Assembly: GCA_030726195.1 (NCBI GenBank)
Contig: JANREF010000083.1
Coordinates: 1 to 8,541 of the forward strand
From: Burkholderiaceae bacterium
Lineage (GTDB): Bacteria > Pseudomonadota > Gammaproteobacteria > Burkholderiales > Burkholderiaceae_C
Length of the DNA stretch: 8,541 nt
Reading direction: 5' to 3'
The stretch's first letter is position 1. Each line of letters opens with the position of its first letter. The notes beneath the pieces were generated by a model. That model did no database searches and had not been told where the DNA came from. It worked only from the letters and a program-made list of their open reading frames with translations. Both the position numbers and the translations under genes were made by a program. Positions 1 through 7,064 of this stretch are shown here, one piece after another.

Positions 1-45
1 GCTACGGGCACGTGCCGAGACGGCCTTTGCTAAATAATGTGTCAT
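1..45 (-). CDS. bamA: Start of a gene after rseP, probably outer membrane assembly factor BamA (5' end only)
   Basis: Only 15 codons are inside the window, reading MTHYLAKAVSARARS from an ATG at 45-43 and staying open to the left edge. The basic residues (K7, R12, R14) would fit the n-region of a signal peptide, but the hydrophobic core lies outside. The ATG sits 15 bases after the rseP stop, so the gene would be the next one of the same unit. In most proteobacteria rseP is followed directly by bamA, the beta-barrel that inserts outer membrane proteins; the name rests on that position and not on recognisable BamA sequence. There is no clear Shine-Dalgarno before the ATG (the bases upstream read AAAAGTCCTC), so another start further left is possible. 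Confidence 0.5.
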   Translation of the reverse strand, partial: MTHYLAKAVSARARS

Positions 46-60
46 GAGGACTTTTGATTG

Positions 61-1470
61 CTAGCTCGCGATGCGCGCGATGTCATTAAATAGTGCAACG
101 GCCATGAGTGAAAACAACACGGCCATGCCACCACGGGTCAAACCCGCCATCCATTGCGGCGTCACAGGCTTACCCGTGACCCACTCCCAAAGATAATACA
201 TCAGGTGCCCGCCGTCTAAGACTGGAATTGGTAACAAATTCAGTACAGCCAAGCTCACACTGATGAGGCCCAGAAACGATAAATACGCAGCCAAGCCAAC
301 GCTGGCCGACTGGCCCGCCACCTCGGCAATCGTGAGTGGGCCAGACAGGTTGCTCAAAGACGACTGCCCCACCACCATTTGACCCAACATACGCAGCGAC
401 ATGCGCGCCACGTCCCAAGCCTTGTAAGCACCAGAGACCCGGCCCTCCAACCCGCCCGAGCGCGCCACACACGACTCGGGCTCAACGCCGATGTAAGCAC
501 CAATGCGTCCAATGTGATGCGACGCGGCAGGGTCTAAACCCATGCGCTCAATTTGCTGTGCATCCAGCAAATAAGGCTGGGGCTGCACCAACAACTCCAG
601 CACTTGCTCACCACGGGAGACGCGCCACACCTGCGGGGGTAGCGCGCGCCCAGCGACGTCTACCCGGGATTGGATGTATTGGCGCAGGCCCTGCGCATCG
701 ACCACCGGCGTGTCGTTGACACGCAGCACCACATCGCCGGGTATGAGGCCCGCGGCAGCGGCCGCACCTTCGGGCAACACTTGGCCAATCTCGCCGCGCA
801 TGAACGGCGTGGTGATGCCCAAGCGCTCAAACGCCAAGGCCCCAGGCTCGCGCGTGGGCAAGCGCGACACAGGCAACAAGCGCCAGCGCAACACACTGCT
901 GTCGTTGATGGCCACACCCAACTCAATATCCGTGCCTTTGGAAATCGCTTGACTCAGCTCCCAGCGCAAGGCTTGGAAGGAACGCACCTCCTGCATGTCG
1001 TCGCTGCCCACCGCGCGCACGCCACGCACTTGGTCTGCGGCCTGAAAGCCCGCAATACTGGCCAAGCTCGCCGCTGGCGGCTGGCTCAAGATCGCTCGGT
1101 GCTCACTCACGCCCCACCACTGCACACAGGCGTACAGCAACACCGCCAACAAGGCATTGGCTGCAGGACCAGCGGCCACAATGGCGGCGCGCTTACCCAA
1201 GCTTTGATTGTTGAAGGCCACATGACGCTGATCGGCAGGTACTGGCGCTTCGCGCTCATCCAGCATGTGCACATAACCGCCCAGGGGCAATGCGCACAAC
1301 ACAAACTCGGTGCTGTTGGCATCTTTGCGCCAGCGCAACAAGGGTTTGCCAAAGCCAATAGAAAAGCGCAAGACTTTCACGCCACACCAACGCGCCACGC
1401 GGTAATGGCCAAACTCGTGAAATGCAATCAATGCACCCATGCCTACGGCGAATGCAACCAACGTCAACAT
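61..1470 (-). CDS. rseP: RseP-type site-2 intramembrane zinc metalloprotease
   Basis: 469 residues, close to E. coli RseP (450). It is an inner membrane protease of the M50 family that, in the known systems, cuts the anti-sigma factor RseA after DegS and so releases sigma-E; it also clears remnant signal peptides. The zinc-binding HEFGH is at residues 18-22 in the first membrane segment, and the third ligand region NLLPIPVLDGG is at 411-421 with D419. Periplasmic PDZ-like regions lie at about 125-180 and 225-300 (the second has GLIPGDVVLRVN at 241-252). The conserved SNLSGPLTIAEVAG is at 373-386, and membrane segments are near 95-118, 393-412 and 443-462. The ATG at 1470 has AGGG 7-8 bases upstream and AAAGGA a little further. 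It follows dxr by 52 bases with no terminator visible, so it is probably cotranscribed with cdsA-dxr. Nothing is truncated; all catalytic residues are present. Confidence 0.97.
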   Translation of the reverse strand: MLTLVAFAVGMGALIAFHEFGHYRVARWCGVKVLRFSIGFGKPLLRWRKDANSTEFVLCALPLGGYVHMLDEREAPVPADQRHVAFNNQSLGKRAAIVAAGPAANALLAVLLYACVQWWGVSEHRAILSQPPAASLASIAGFQAADQVRGVRAVGSDDMQEVRSFQALRWELSQAISKGTDIELGVAINDSSVLRWRLLPVSRLPTREPGALAFERLGITTPFMRGEIGQVLPEGAAAAAGLIPGDVVLRVNDTPVVDAQGLRQYIQSRVDVAGRALPPQVWRVSRGEQVLELLVQPQPYLLDAQQIERMGLDPAASHHIGRIGAYIGVEPESCVARSGGLEGRVSGAYKAWDVARMSLRMLGQMVVGQSSLSNLSGPLTIAEVAGQSASVGLAAYLSFLGLISVSLAVLNLLPIPVLDGGHLMYYLWEWVTGKPVTPQWMAGLTRGGMAVLFSLMAVALFNDIARIAS

Positions 1471-1522
1471 GTGCTGCCCTGTCCTTTCAACGCGTTCGCG
1501 CCTGTACGCCTGCCCTGATCAT

Positions 1523-2737
1523 TCAAACCGAACCACCGCCGCTAGACCACTGAGACACCAGCGCCTGAGCGCCTCGCCTGGCCGACGCGTCAAGCGCCAA
1601 CAGCGCCTCAACACTGTCTGCGCCCAGCTCGTGCGCCATGTTGAGCACCGCTTTGTTCACATCGACGATTTGATCAAAGCGAATGCGTTCATCTAAAAAC
1701 GCCTGTACCGCCACCTCGTTGGCGGCATTGAGCACCGCCGTACTGCCAGCGGGGCCACGCAGCGCGTCCCAGGCCAAAAACAAACCGGGGAAGCGCTTGG
1801 GACACGGCAATTCAAATGTCAGATTGGCCATGGCGGCAAAGTCCATGGCCTGTGCACCGCTGGCTATGCGCTCTGGCCAAGACAAACCGTAAGCAATGGG
1901 CACACGCATGTCTGGCGTACCCAGCTGCGCGACCACGGAGCGGTCGTTGAACTGCACCATGGAGTGCACCACGCTTTGCGGGTGAATCACCACGTCCAAG
2001 CGCTCGGGCGCGGCATTGAACAAGTGGTGCGCCTCAATCACCTCTAGCGCCTTGTTCATCATGGTCGCAGAGTCCACCGATATCTTGCGCCCCATCACCC
2101 AGTTGGGGTGTGCCACAGCTTGCGCCGGCGTCACATCGCGCAGCGTGTGCGCCTCACGCGTTCGGAATGGGCCACCAGACGCCGTGAGTATGATTTTTTC
2201 AACCCGACGCGCCCACGTGCTGGGGTCTTCGGGCAAGGCCTGAAAAATAGCCGAATGCTCACTGTCAATGGGCAGCAAGGTGGCGCCACCGGCACGCACA
2301 GCCGACATGAACAACTCGCCGCCCACGACCAGGGCTTCCTTATTGGCCAGCAACAAACGTTTGCCTGCACGCGCCGCAGCCAAGCAAGGCTCTAAACCCG
2401 CTGCGCCCACAATGGCCGCCATCACCATGTCCACCTCGGGCGCTTGGCTGATGGCGCACACCGCGTTGGGCGCATCGAGCACGCGCGTGGGCAAGCCCTC
2501 GGCTTTCAACCGTTGTGCCAACTCGGCACTGGCCTGCGCGTTGGCCATCACGGCGAACTGGGGCTTGAACTGGGCGCATTGCTGCAACATGGTCTGCACT
2601 TGCGTGGCCGCGCACAAGGCATAGACCTCGAACGCGTCGCTGTTGCGGGCAATCACGTCCAAGGTGTTGGTGCCAATGGAGCCCGTGCTACCGAGCACCG
2701 TGATGCGCTGTTTCGAGCCTGTCATAACCGTGCTCAC
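1523..2737 (-). CDS. dxr: 1-deoxy-D-xylulose 5-phosphate reductoisomerase (DXR, IspC)
   Basis: 404 residues from the GTG at 2737. The enzyme turns 1-deoxy-D-xylulose 5-phosphate into 2-C-methyl-D-erythritol 4-phosphate with NADPH and a divalent metal, the committed step of the MEP route to isopentenyl diphosphate, in the cytosol. The NADPH-binding GSTGSIG is at 16-22, LLANKEALV at 129-137, the metal ligands D158 and E160 in [18 protein letters not shown] at 187-192, and [20 protein letters not shown] at 210-229 followed by the third ligand E232. Length matches the family (E. coli 398). The GTG overlaps the cdsA stop by four bases (GTGA), which suggests translational coupling, with a weak GGTGA upstream. 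An ATG at 2725 (400 residues, beginning [12 protein letters not shown]) is an equally reasonable start, though it too lacks a good ribosome binding site. Confidence 0.97.
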   Translation of the reverse strand: MSTVMTGSKQRITVLGSTGSIGTNTLDVIARNSDAFEVYALCAATQVQTMLQQCAQFKPQFAVMANAQASAELAQRLKAEGLPTRVLDAPNAVCAISQAPEVDMVMAAIVGAAGLEPCLAAARAGKRLLLANKEALVVGGELFMSAVRAGGATLLPIDSEHSAIFQALPEDPSTWARRVEKIILTASGGPFRTREAHTLRDVTPAQAVAHPNWVMGRKISVDSATMMNKALEVIEAHHLFNAAPERLDVVIHPQSVVHSMVQFNDRSVVAQLGTPDMRVPIAYGLSWPERIASGAQAMDFAAMANLTFELPCPKRFPGLFLAWDALRGPAGSTAVLNAANEVAVQAFLDERIRFDQIVDVNKAVLNMAHELGADSVEALLALDASARRGAQALVSQWSSGGGSV

Positions 2738-3582
2738 ACCGTCACCAGCATCAAGGCCAGGGGCAGCACCGGTAGCAAGGCATCCACACGGTCGAGTACA
2801 CCGCCGTGGCCAGGCAACAAGCCGCTGGAGTCCTTCACACCCGCGCAGCGCTTGACCAAAGATTCAATCAAATCGCCCACCACCGCCATGCTGTTGAGCC
2901 ACAGCACGCCTATCACCATCAACAAGGGGGAGCGTTGCCACAGCTGGGTGTAAATACTGGCGCTGTCTGGTGCCAGCTGCGTGTCCAGCCACAGCCACAC
3001 CAGCGCCAGCACCATGACAGCTGCGGCCCCGCTGAATGCGCCTGCCCATGTTTTGCCAGGACTGATGCCCGCGGCCAGCTTGCGCTTGCCCCATGCACGT
3101 CCACCGAAATAAGCAGCCACATCTGCCACCCACACCAGCACCATCACGGACAGTAAGAAGTTAACGCCCACCGCGTGCGCACTGGCCATGGCCAACCACG
3201 TCAGCGCCAACAGCAACCAACCCACGGCAAGGCGCAGCGTGGGGCTCAGGCCCAACCAGCGCGTCATGCCAAAGCGCAGCAGCCATGCAGAGCCCAGCAC
3301 CCACAACGCTGCGCCCAGCAGCCACAAGGCGCGCGTCATGTGCGCATATTCCACCAACAGGTGCGGTGCCAACCACCACACATAAGCCAAGCCTGCGCCA
3401 ACGGCCACACCCGCTACAACGGAGGCTGTAAAGCCGAGCTGGTTGAGCCGCCCCCATTCCCAGCAACCCGCAGCGATGAGCACAAGTGTGAGCGCGGCAA
3501 ATGGCGAGCTGTTGGTGGCAAACAAAGCTGGCAACAACATGGCCAGCAGCACAACGGCCGTGATGATACGGGGAATGAGCAT
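2734..3582 (-). CDS. cdsA: Phosphatidate cytidylyltransferase (CDP-diglyceride synthase)
   Basis: 282 residues, an integral inner membrane enzyme that makes CDP-diacylglycerol from phosphatidic acid and CTP, the branch point for phosphatidylethanolamine, phosphatidylglycerol and cardiolipin. The sequence has many hydrophobic segments (first near residues 5-21) and the full family signature at 241-267: S241, K244-R245, K250-D251, H259-G-G, D264-R and D267. [12 protein letters not shown] at 174-185 is the conserved cytoplasmic loop. The ATG at 3582 has AAAGGA four bases before it; a longer in-frame reading to 3627 would run into the preceding terminator and adds no family sequence. It overlaps dxr by four bases. 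In related bacteria uppS lies just upstream, but here the neighbour is frr with a terminator in between, so cdsA needs read-through or its own promoter, which I could not find. Confidence 0.96.
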   Translation of the reverse strand: MLIPRIITAVVLLAMLLPALFATNSSPFAALTLVLIAAGCWEWGRLNQLGFTASVVAGVAVGAGLAYVWWLAPHLLVEYAHMTRALWLLGAALWVLGSAWLLRFGMTRWLGLSPTLRLAVGWLLLALTWLAMASAHAVGVNFLLSVMVLVWVADVAAYFGGRAWGKRKLAAGISPGKTWAGAFSGAAAVMVLALVWLWLDTQLAPDSASIYTQLWQRSPLLMVIGVLWLNSMAVVGDLIESLVKRCAGVKDSSGLLPGHGGVLDRVDALLPVLPLALMLVTV

Positions 3583-3599
3583 GTAGTCCTTTGGGCAAG

Positions 3600-3623
3600 C
3601 CGCCGCACCCGGTTGGGCGGCGC
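3600..3623 (-). other. GC-rich hairpin in the leader of cdsA
   Basis: An inverted repeat pairs CGCCGC (3601-3606) with GCGGCG (3617-3622) and can extend inward by two C-G pairs after one bulged base. It lies between the frr terminator and the cdsA ribosome binding site and ends about 18 bases before the start codon. On the minus strand no T-run follows, so it does not look like a terminator. It could stabilise the 5' end of the cdsA message or merely reflect local GC content. Confidence 0.3.
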
Positions 3624-3629
3624 ACATGT

Positions 3630-3655
3630 AAAAACGGGCGCTGTCTGCGCCCGTT
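3630..3655 (-). terminator. Intrinsic terminator after frr
   Basis: Read on the minus strand, a perfect 9-bp stem AACGGGCGC / GCGCCCGTT (3647-3655 with 3633-3641) with a five-base loop is followed by T residues; the run of five T covers 3634-3630. It starts 14 bases after the frr stop codon. Stem strength and the T tract fit a rho-independent terminator separating pyrH-frr from cdsA-dxr-rseP. Whether it is complete or partial cannot be told from sequence. Confidence 0.85.
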
Positions 3656-3669
3656 CAGTGTAGAGGTGT

Positions 3670-4233
3670 TTACACCGCCAAGATGTCGGCTTCTTTGGCC
3701 TGCACCAGACTGTCAACCTCAGCAATGTACTTGTCAGTGAGCTTTTGAATCTCATCGGTTGAACGGCGCTCGTCGTCCTCGCTGGCCTCTTTGTCCTTGA
3801 CCAACCGTTTGACGGCTTCGTTGGCATCGCGGCGCAGGTTGCGAATTGCAATCTTGGCATCTTCACCTTCGCTGCGCACCACCTTGGTCAGCTCTTTGCG
3901 GCGCTCTTCCGTCATGGCTGGCATGGGCACACGAATCAAGTCGCCTTGAGAGGCGGGGTTCAAGCCCAGGTCAGAGTCGCGAATGGCTTTTTCAATTTTC
4001 TGCGCCATGCCTTTTTCCCAGGGTGCCACACCAATGGTGCGTGCATCCAGCAAAGACAGGTTGGCCACCTGAGACAACGGCAGCATGGAGCCGTAGTAAT
4101 CCACCTGCACCACGTCCAGCAACTGCGGGTTGGCACGACCGGTGCGCACGCGCTGCAAAGCGCCTTTAAAAGCCTCAATGGACTGGCCCATCTTGCGTTC
4201 TGCGTTGGGCTTGATCTCTGCCAATGTTGTCAT
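3670..4233 (-). CDS. frr: Ribosome recycling factor
   Basis: 187 residues, the usual size for the family (about 185). The cytosolic protein works with EF-G to split post-termination ribosomes so that subunits and mRNA can be reused. It has the tRNA-shaped two-domain pattern: helical segments at both ends with a small beta-domain between about residues 31 and 105. [13 protein letters not shown] is at 28-40, [20 protein letters not shown] at 92-111 and the conserved helix RNLRRDAN at 131-138. The ATG at 4233 has AGGAG nine bases upstream. It follows pyrH by 30 bases with no hairpin between, so the two are almost certainly cotranscribed; a strong terminator follows. No unusual residues are seen. 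Confidence 0.98.
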   Translation of the reverse strand: MTTLAEIKPNAERKMGQSIEAFKGALQRVRTGRANPQLLDVVQVDYYGSMLPLSQVANLSLLDARTIGVAPWEKGMAQKIEKAIRDSDLGLNPASQGDLIRVPMPAMTEERRKELTKVVRSEGEDAKIAIRNLRRDANEAVKRLVKDKEASEDDERRSTDEIQKLTDKYIAEVDSLVQAKEADILAV

Positions 4234-4263
4234 GTTCGGTCTCTCCTAGGTGTCAATAACCGC

Positions 4264-4974
4264 TCAAACGTGCACCAAGGTGCCTTCGTCTTCGCCGTTT
4301 ACAACGCGCTTCAACGCGCCATCTTTCAAAATACTGAATACTTTAATGGGTAGGTTTTGATCGCGGCACAGCGCAAATGCGGTGGCGTCCATCACTTGTA
4401 GGTTGCGCGACATCGCCTCATCAAACGTGACCGTGGCGTAGCGCGTGGCACTGGCGTCTTTGGCAGGGTCAGCGGTGTACACGCCGTCGACCTTGGTGGC
4501 CTTGAGCACAATTTGTGCGCCAATTTCGGCACCGCGCAATGCTGCTGCGGTGTCGGTGGTGAAAAATGGGTTGCCCGTACCGGCCGCAAAAATAACGACC
4601 TTGCCTTCTTCCAAGTATTGCAAGGCTTTGGGGCGCACATAAGGCTCAACCACTTGCTCGATACTGATGGCAGACATCACGCGGGCAACAACGCCTGCTT
4701 TTTCCAATGTGTCCGATAAAGCCAGGGAGTTCATCACGGTGGCCAACATGCCCATGTAGTCGGCCGTTGCACGGTCCATGCCGACAGAGCCACCAGCCAC
4801 ACCGCGGAAAATATTGCCGCCACCAATCACGATTGCGACCTGCACACCCATCTTGGTGATCTCAGCCACTTCGCCAGCCATGCGGCGAATGGTGTCTTGG
4901 TTGATGCCAAATGCATCGTCACCCATCAAAGCCTCACCCGACAATTTCAACAAGATTCGCTTGTACGCTGCCAT
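4264..4974 (-). CDS. pyrH: UMP kinase (uridylate kinase)
   Basis: 236 residues. The bacterial hexameric UMP kinase of the amino acid kinase fold phosphorylates UMP to UDP with ATP, feeding all UTP and CTP synthesis; the family is activated by GTP and inhibited by UTP. KLSGEAL is at 10-16, the glycine-rich GGGNIFRG at 51-58, D67[15 protein letters not shown] in the UMP site, [13 protein letters not shown] at 132-144 and [13 protein letters not shown] at 158-170. Length is that of the family (E. coli 241). The ATG at 4974 has AAAGGA about eight bases upstream. It is separated from tsf by 126 bases holding a palindrome and a terminator-like hairpin, whose T-run ends only 36 bases before the start, leaving little room for a promoter. 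Thus pyrH-frr may depend partly on read-through from rpsB-tsf. Confidence 0.98.
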   Translation of the reverse strand: MAAYKRILLKLSGEALMGDDAFGINQDTIRRMAGEVAEITKMGVQVAIVIGGGNIFRGVAGGSVGMDRATADYMGMLATVMNSLALSDTLEKAGVVARVMSAISIEQVVEPYVRPKALQYLEEGKVVIFAAGTGNPFFTTDTAAALRGAEIGAQIVLKATKVDGVYTADPAKDASATRYATVTFDEAMSRNLQVMDATAFALCRDQNLPIKVFSILKDGALKRVVNGEDEGTLVHV

Positions 4975-5009
4975 GGTTTTGTCCTTTGACTGAGTCAGAT
5001 TTAAAGATG

Positions 5010-5044
5010 AAAACCCAAGCCGAATACCCTATTCTTGGCTTGGG
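5010..5044 (-). terminator. Probable intrinsic terminator between tsf and pyrH
   Basis: On the minus strand an 8-bp stem CCCAAGCC / GGCTTGGG (5037-5044 with 5014-5021) continues, after two bulged A residues, into GAATA / TATTC (5030-5034 with 5022-5026) with a three-base loop. TTTTC follows the stem (5013-5009). The stem is long but less GC-rich than the other two in this cluster and the T tract is only four bases, so partial termination is likely. It ends 36 bases before the pyrH start. Confidence 0.65.
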
Positions 5045-5047
5045 GTT

Positions 5048-5071
5048 GTAGGTCGCAGCCCTGCGACCTAC
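5048..5071. repeat. Perfect 11-bp inverted repeat, possible REP-like element
   Basis: GTAGGTCGCAG (5048-5058) and its exact complement CTGCGACCTAC (5061-5071) flank just two bases; the real RNA loop would be GCCC on a 10-bp stem. It sits in the tsf-pyrH gap, next to the terminator hairpin, and no T-run follows on either strand. A GTAG head plus a palindrome is the layout of some REP elements, but one copy in this window cannot establish a family. It may instead be an RNA-processing or stabilising hairpin. Confidence 0.5.
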
Positions 5072-5100
5072 TGCTGCTACTCAAACGTTGATAACAACGA

Positions 5101-5985
5101 TCAAGCGCCAGCCTTCGCAGCAGCGACTTGCGCGGCCACTTCAGCGGCAAAGTCGTCGACCTTCTTCTCTATGCCCTCGCCCACCACGTACATGGTGAAC
5201 GCGCTCACGGTCGTGCCAGCTTCTTTCAGCATTTGAGCAATAGACTGCTTGTCGTTTTTCACGAACGGCTGGTCCATCAAGCTCACTTCTTTCAAGTACT
5301 TGGCAATCGCGCCGTCGATCATCTTGGCGACGATTTCTGCAGGCTTGCCAGACTCGGCAGCCTTGGCTTCAGCAACTGAACGCTCTTTGGCAACCAACTC
5401 AGCGGGTACTTCAGCAGATGACAGTGACACAGGCTTCATAGCAGCCACGTGCATGGCAACGTCACGGGCCGCTTCTTCTGAGCCTTGGAACTCCACCAAC
5501 ACGCCGATACGACCACCGTGGATGTAGCTGGTAACACTGCCTTCAACGCGCTTGAAGCGGCGGAAAGACATGTTCTCGCCAATCTTGCCGATCAGGCCCT
5601 TGCGCGCGTCTTCCAGTGTTGGGCCAAAGCCGTCGATGGTGTAGGGCAATGCACCCAAGGCCTCGACGTCGGCTGGGTTGTGCTTTGCAACCAGCTCTGC
5701 AGCGGCATTGCACAAGGCCAAGAAGCTGTCGTTCTTGGTCACAAAATCGGTTTCACAGTTGACTTCGATCATGCCGCCAACGTTGCCGTCGATGAAGCAA
5801 GACACGATGCCTTCAGCAGTCACACGGCTGGCGGCTTTGCCTGCCTTGTTACCCAATTTCACGCGCAAAATCTCTTCCGCTTTTTCCATGTTGCCGTCGG
5901 CTTCAGTCAAAGCCTTTTTGCATTCCATCATGGGGGCGTCGGTCTTGGCGCGCAATTCGCCAACCATTGCAGCTGTAATAGCCAT
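5101..5985 (-). CDS. tsf: Elongation factor Ts
   Basis: 294 residues from the ATG at 5985. EF-Ts is the cytosolic guanine nucleotide exchange factor that reloads EF-Tu with GTP during translation. The N-terminal UBA-like domain runs to about residue 55 ([20 protein letters not shown] at 5-24), followed by the EF-Ts core with the EF-Tu-contacting TDFV at 79-82 and [13 protein letters not shown] in the C-terminal half. Length is near the E. coli protein (283). An in-frame ATG two codons earlier (5991) is disfavoured: GGAG at 5997-5994 is eight bases from 5985 but only two from 5991, and the family usually begins MAITAAMV. It follows rpsB by 102 bases with a terminator hairpin between, and precedes pyrH. 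Confidence 0.98.
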   Translation of the reverse strand: MAITAAMVGELRAKTDAPMMECKKALTEADGNMEKAEEILRVKLGNKAGKAASRVTAEGIVSCFIDGNVGGMIEVNCETDFVTKNDSFLALCNAAAELVAKHNPADVEALGALPYTIDGFGPTLEDARKGLIGKIGENMSFRRFKRVEGSVTSYIHGGRIGVLVEFQGSEEAARDVAMHVAAMKPVSLSSAEVPAELVAKERSVAEAKAAESGKPAEIVAKMIDGAIAKYLKEVSLMDQPFVKNDKQSIAQMLKEAGTTVSAFTMYVVGEGIEKKVDDFAAEVAAQVAAAKAGA

Positions 5986-5991
5986 AGTCAT

Positions 5992-5997
5992 TTCTCC
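5992..5997 (-). promoter_or_regulatory. Ribosome binding site that sets the tsf start
   Basis: GGAGAA on the minus strand. Its GGAG core is eight bases before the ATG at 5985 and two before the ATG at 5991, so only the inner ATG has a workable spacing. Confidence 0.75.
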
Positions 5998-6045
5998 AGT
6001 AGTGGGCGGCTCAACACAGGGGCCACCCAGTCGTCAATCAGTTAC

Positions 6046-6069
6046 AAAAAAGGGGCACAAAGCCCCTTT
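6046..6069 (-). terminator. Intrinsic terminator between rpsB and tsf
   Basis: On the minus strand an 8-bp perfect stem AAAGGGGC / GCCCCTTT (6062-6069 with 6049-6056) with a five-base loop runs into six T residues (6051-6046). It begins 18 bases after the rpsB stop codon and is a textbook rho-independent terminator by sequence. Since tsf needs expression and no promoter is visible in the 54 bases between it and the tsf ribosome binding site region, it probably acts as a partial terminator setting the S2 to EF-Ts ratio (inference). Confidence 0.85.
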
Positions 6070-6087
6070 CATTCAGCGCAGGGGCGA

Positions 6088-6843
6088 TTAGGCAGAAGCC
6101 GCGTCTTGCACTTCAACAAACTCGTCTTCACCCTTGGTAGCGGCAGCTTGCTGCGCTTGGGTGTTGCTGTTTGCACGGCCGTCGATGATGGCGTCAGCCA
6201 TGGCACGAGCGTACAGAGCAACGGCTTTAGAAGAGTCGTCGTTACCAGGAATCACGTAGTCGATACCTTCGGGTGAGTGGTTAGAGTCCACCACGCCAAT
6301 CAAAGGAATACCCAACTTGCGCGCTTCTGAGATAGCGATGTTGTGGTAGCCCACGTCGATCACGAAGATCGCGTCAGGCAAAGCAGCCATGTCTTGAATG
6401 CCGCCGATGTCGCGCTCGAGCTTTTCCATCTCGCGTGAGAAGGTCAACTGCTCTTTCTTGCTCATCGTCTCCAAACCGCCTTCTTGCTGGGTTTGCATTT
6501 CTTTCAAACGCTTGATGGAGGTTTTCACGGTTTTGAAGTTGGTGAGCATGCCGCCCAACCAACGCTGGGTCACGAATGGCACGCCAGCGCGCTCGGCTTG
6601 CTCCATCACGATGTCACGTGACTGGCGCTTGGTGCCGACCATCAAAATGTTGCCGCCGTTGGCTGCCAACTGACGCGCAAACTTCAAAGCCTCTTCCATT
6701 TTGGGAAGTGACTTTTCCAAGTTGATGATGTGAATCTTGTTGCGATGACCAAAAATGTATTGGGCCATCTTGGGGTTCCAGAAGCGGGTTTGGTGACCGA
6801 AGTGGACACCGGCTTCCAGCATTTCACGCATGGTGACTGACAT
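6088..6843 (-). CDS. rpsB: 30S ribosomal protein S2
   Basis: 251 residues (E. coli 241). S2 binds late to the 30S subunit near the head-platform junction, is needed for S1 to join, and represses its own operon in gammaproteobacteria. The first family signature is at the N-terminus ([14 protein letters not shown] at 5-18) and the second spans 156-188 ([20 protein letters not shown] at 156-175, then GVVDSN at 183-188). [11 protein letters not shown] at 93-103 is also typical. The coiled-coil insert lies at about 105-150. The last 25 residues are a low-complexity, acidic tail usual for this protein. The ATG at 6843 has AGGA seven bases upstream. It is the first gene of the leftward cluster and is preceded by a promoter with an extended -10 and a leader of about 185 nt. 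Confidence 0.98.
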   Translation of the reverse strand: MSVTMREMLEAGVHFGHQTRFWNPKMAQYIFGHRNKIHIINLEKSLPKMEEALKFARQLAANGGNILMVGTKRQSRDIVMEQAERAGVPFVTQRWLGGMLTNFKTVKTSIKRLKEMQTQQEGGLETMSKKEQLTFSREMEKLERDIGGIQDMAALPDAIFVIDVGYHNIAISEARKLGIPLIGVVDSNHSPEGIDYVIPGNDDSSKAVALYARAMADAIIDGRANSNTQAQQAAATKGEDEFVEVQDAASA

Positions 6844-7029
6844 AGTTTTTTCCTAAAAAGGTTGAGTCTTAAATCTCGCCCCAATCCGGCAAACACCACC
6901 CGTATTCAAAAGGGTTGACGCCGCGCAGACACCTGTATGGGCAAGTTTGCGATTAAGCTTTACAAGCCCAGAGCCCGAGTGTTTGGCCTTCAATATGAAA
7001 GCCAAGCACCAAAGCACTTGCAGCAAAGC
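6844..7029 (-). promoter_or_regulatory. Long structured 5' leader of rpsB, candidate S2 autoregulatory RNA
   Basis: If transcription starts about seven bases after the -10, the message has about 185 untranslated nucleotides. The clearest structure is a hairpin at 6979-7009: a 9-bp stem with one G-U pair (UUGGCUUUC with GAAGGCCAA) closed by AUAUU, extended past a C-A mismatch by GUG/CAC. A flanking helix GCUUU/AAAGC with CAAG/CUUG could enclose it. Further down GCAAAC and GUUUGC are complementary at long range. S2 feedback on its leader is known in E. coli; that this leader does the same is inference, and I did not recognise a described motif. Confidence 0.45.
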
Positions 7030-7035
7030 CATTCG

Positions 7036-7064
7036 ATTATAGCAAGAATTCGTGCACCTATGAC
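7036..7064 (-). promoter_or_regulatory. Promoter of rpsB with an extended -10
   Basis: On the minus strand TGC-TATAAT (7044-7036) is a consensus -10 with the TGN extension. At a 17-base spacing the -35 would be GTCATA (7064-7059), matching TTGACA at only three of six places, which the extended -10 can offset. It points toward rpsB. The -35 covers the amidase start codon at 7060-7062. Confidence 0.7.

Noticed and set aside
7..16. Palindrome GGCACGTGCC near the left edge
   Set aside because: Ten bases inside the probable bamA reading frame; short and not associated with any start site.
670..1518. Plus-strand open frame of 282 codons opposite rseP
   Set aside because: It lies wholly antisense to a well-conserved rseP with all catalytic motifs. 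The predicted protein is rich in His, Gln, Arg and Ala with no family pattern, the usual look of a GC-rich shadow.
2444..2953. Plus-strand open frame across dxr and cdsA
   Set aside because: Opposite two certain genes; low-complexity Arg/Ala/His composition.
3583..3627. Longer cdsA start at 3627 (15 extra residues)
   Set aside because: No ribosome binding site, starts at the edge of the frr terminator, and the extra residues do not resemble the hydrophobic N-terminus of CdsA.
5485..6276. Plus-strand open frame of 263 codons across tsf and rpsB
   Set aside because: Antisense to two certain genes and running through a terminator; no recognisable domain.
6937..7059. Longer amidase start at 6937 (41 extra residues)
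   Set aside because: The extension has no amidase family sequence, no Shine-Dalgarno, and lies over the rpsB leader and promoter.
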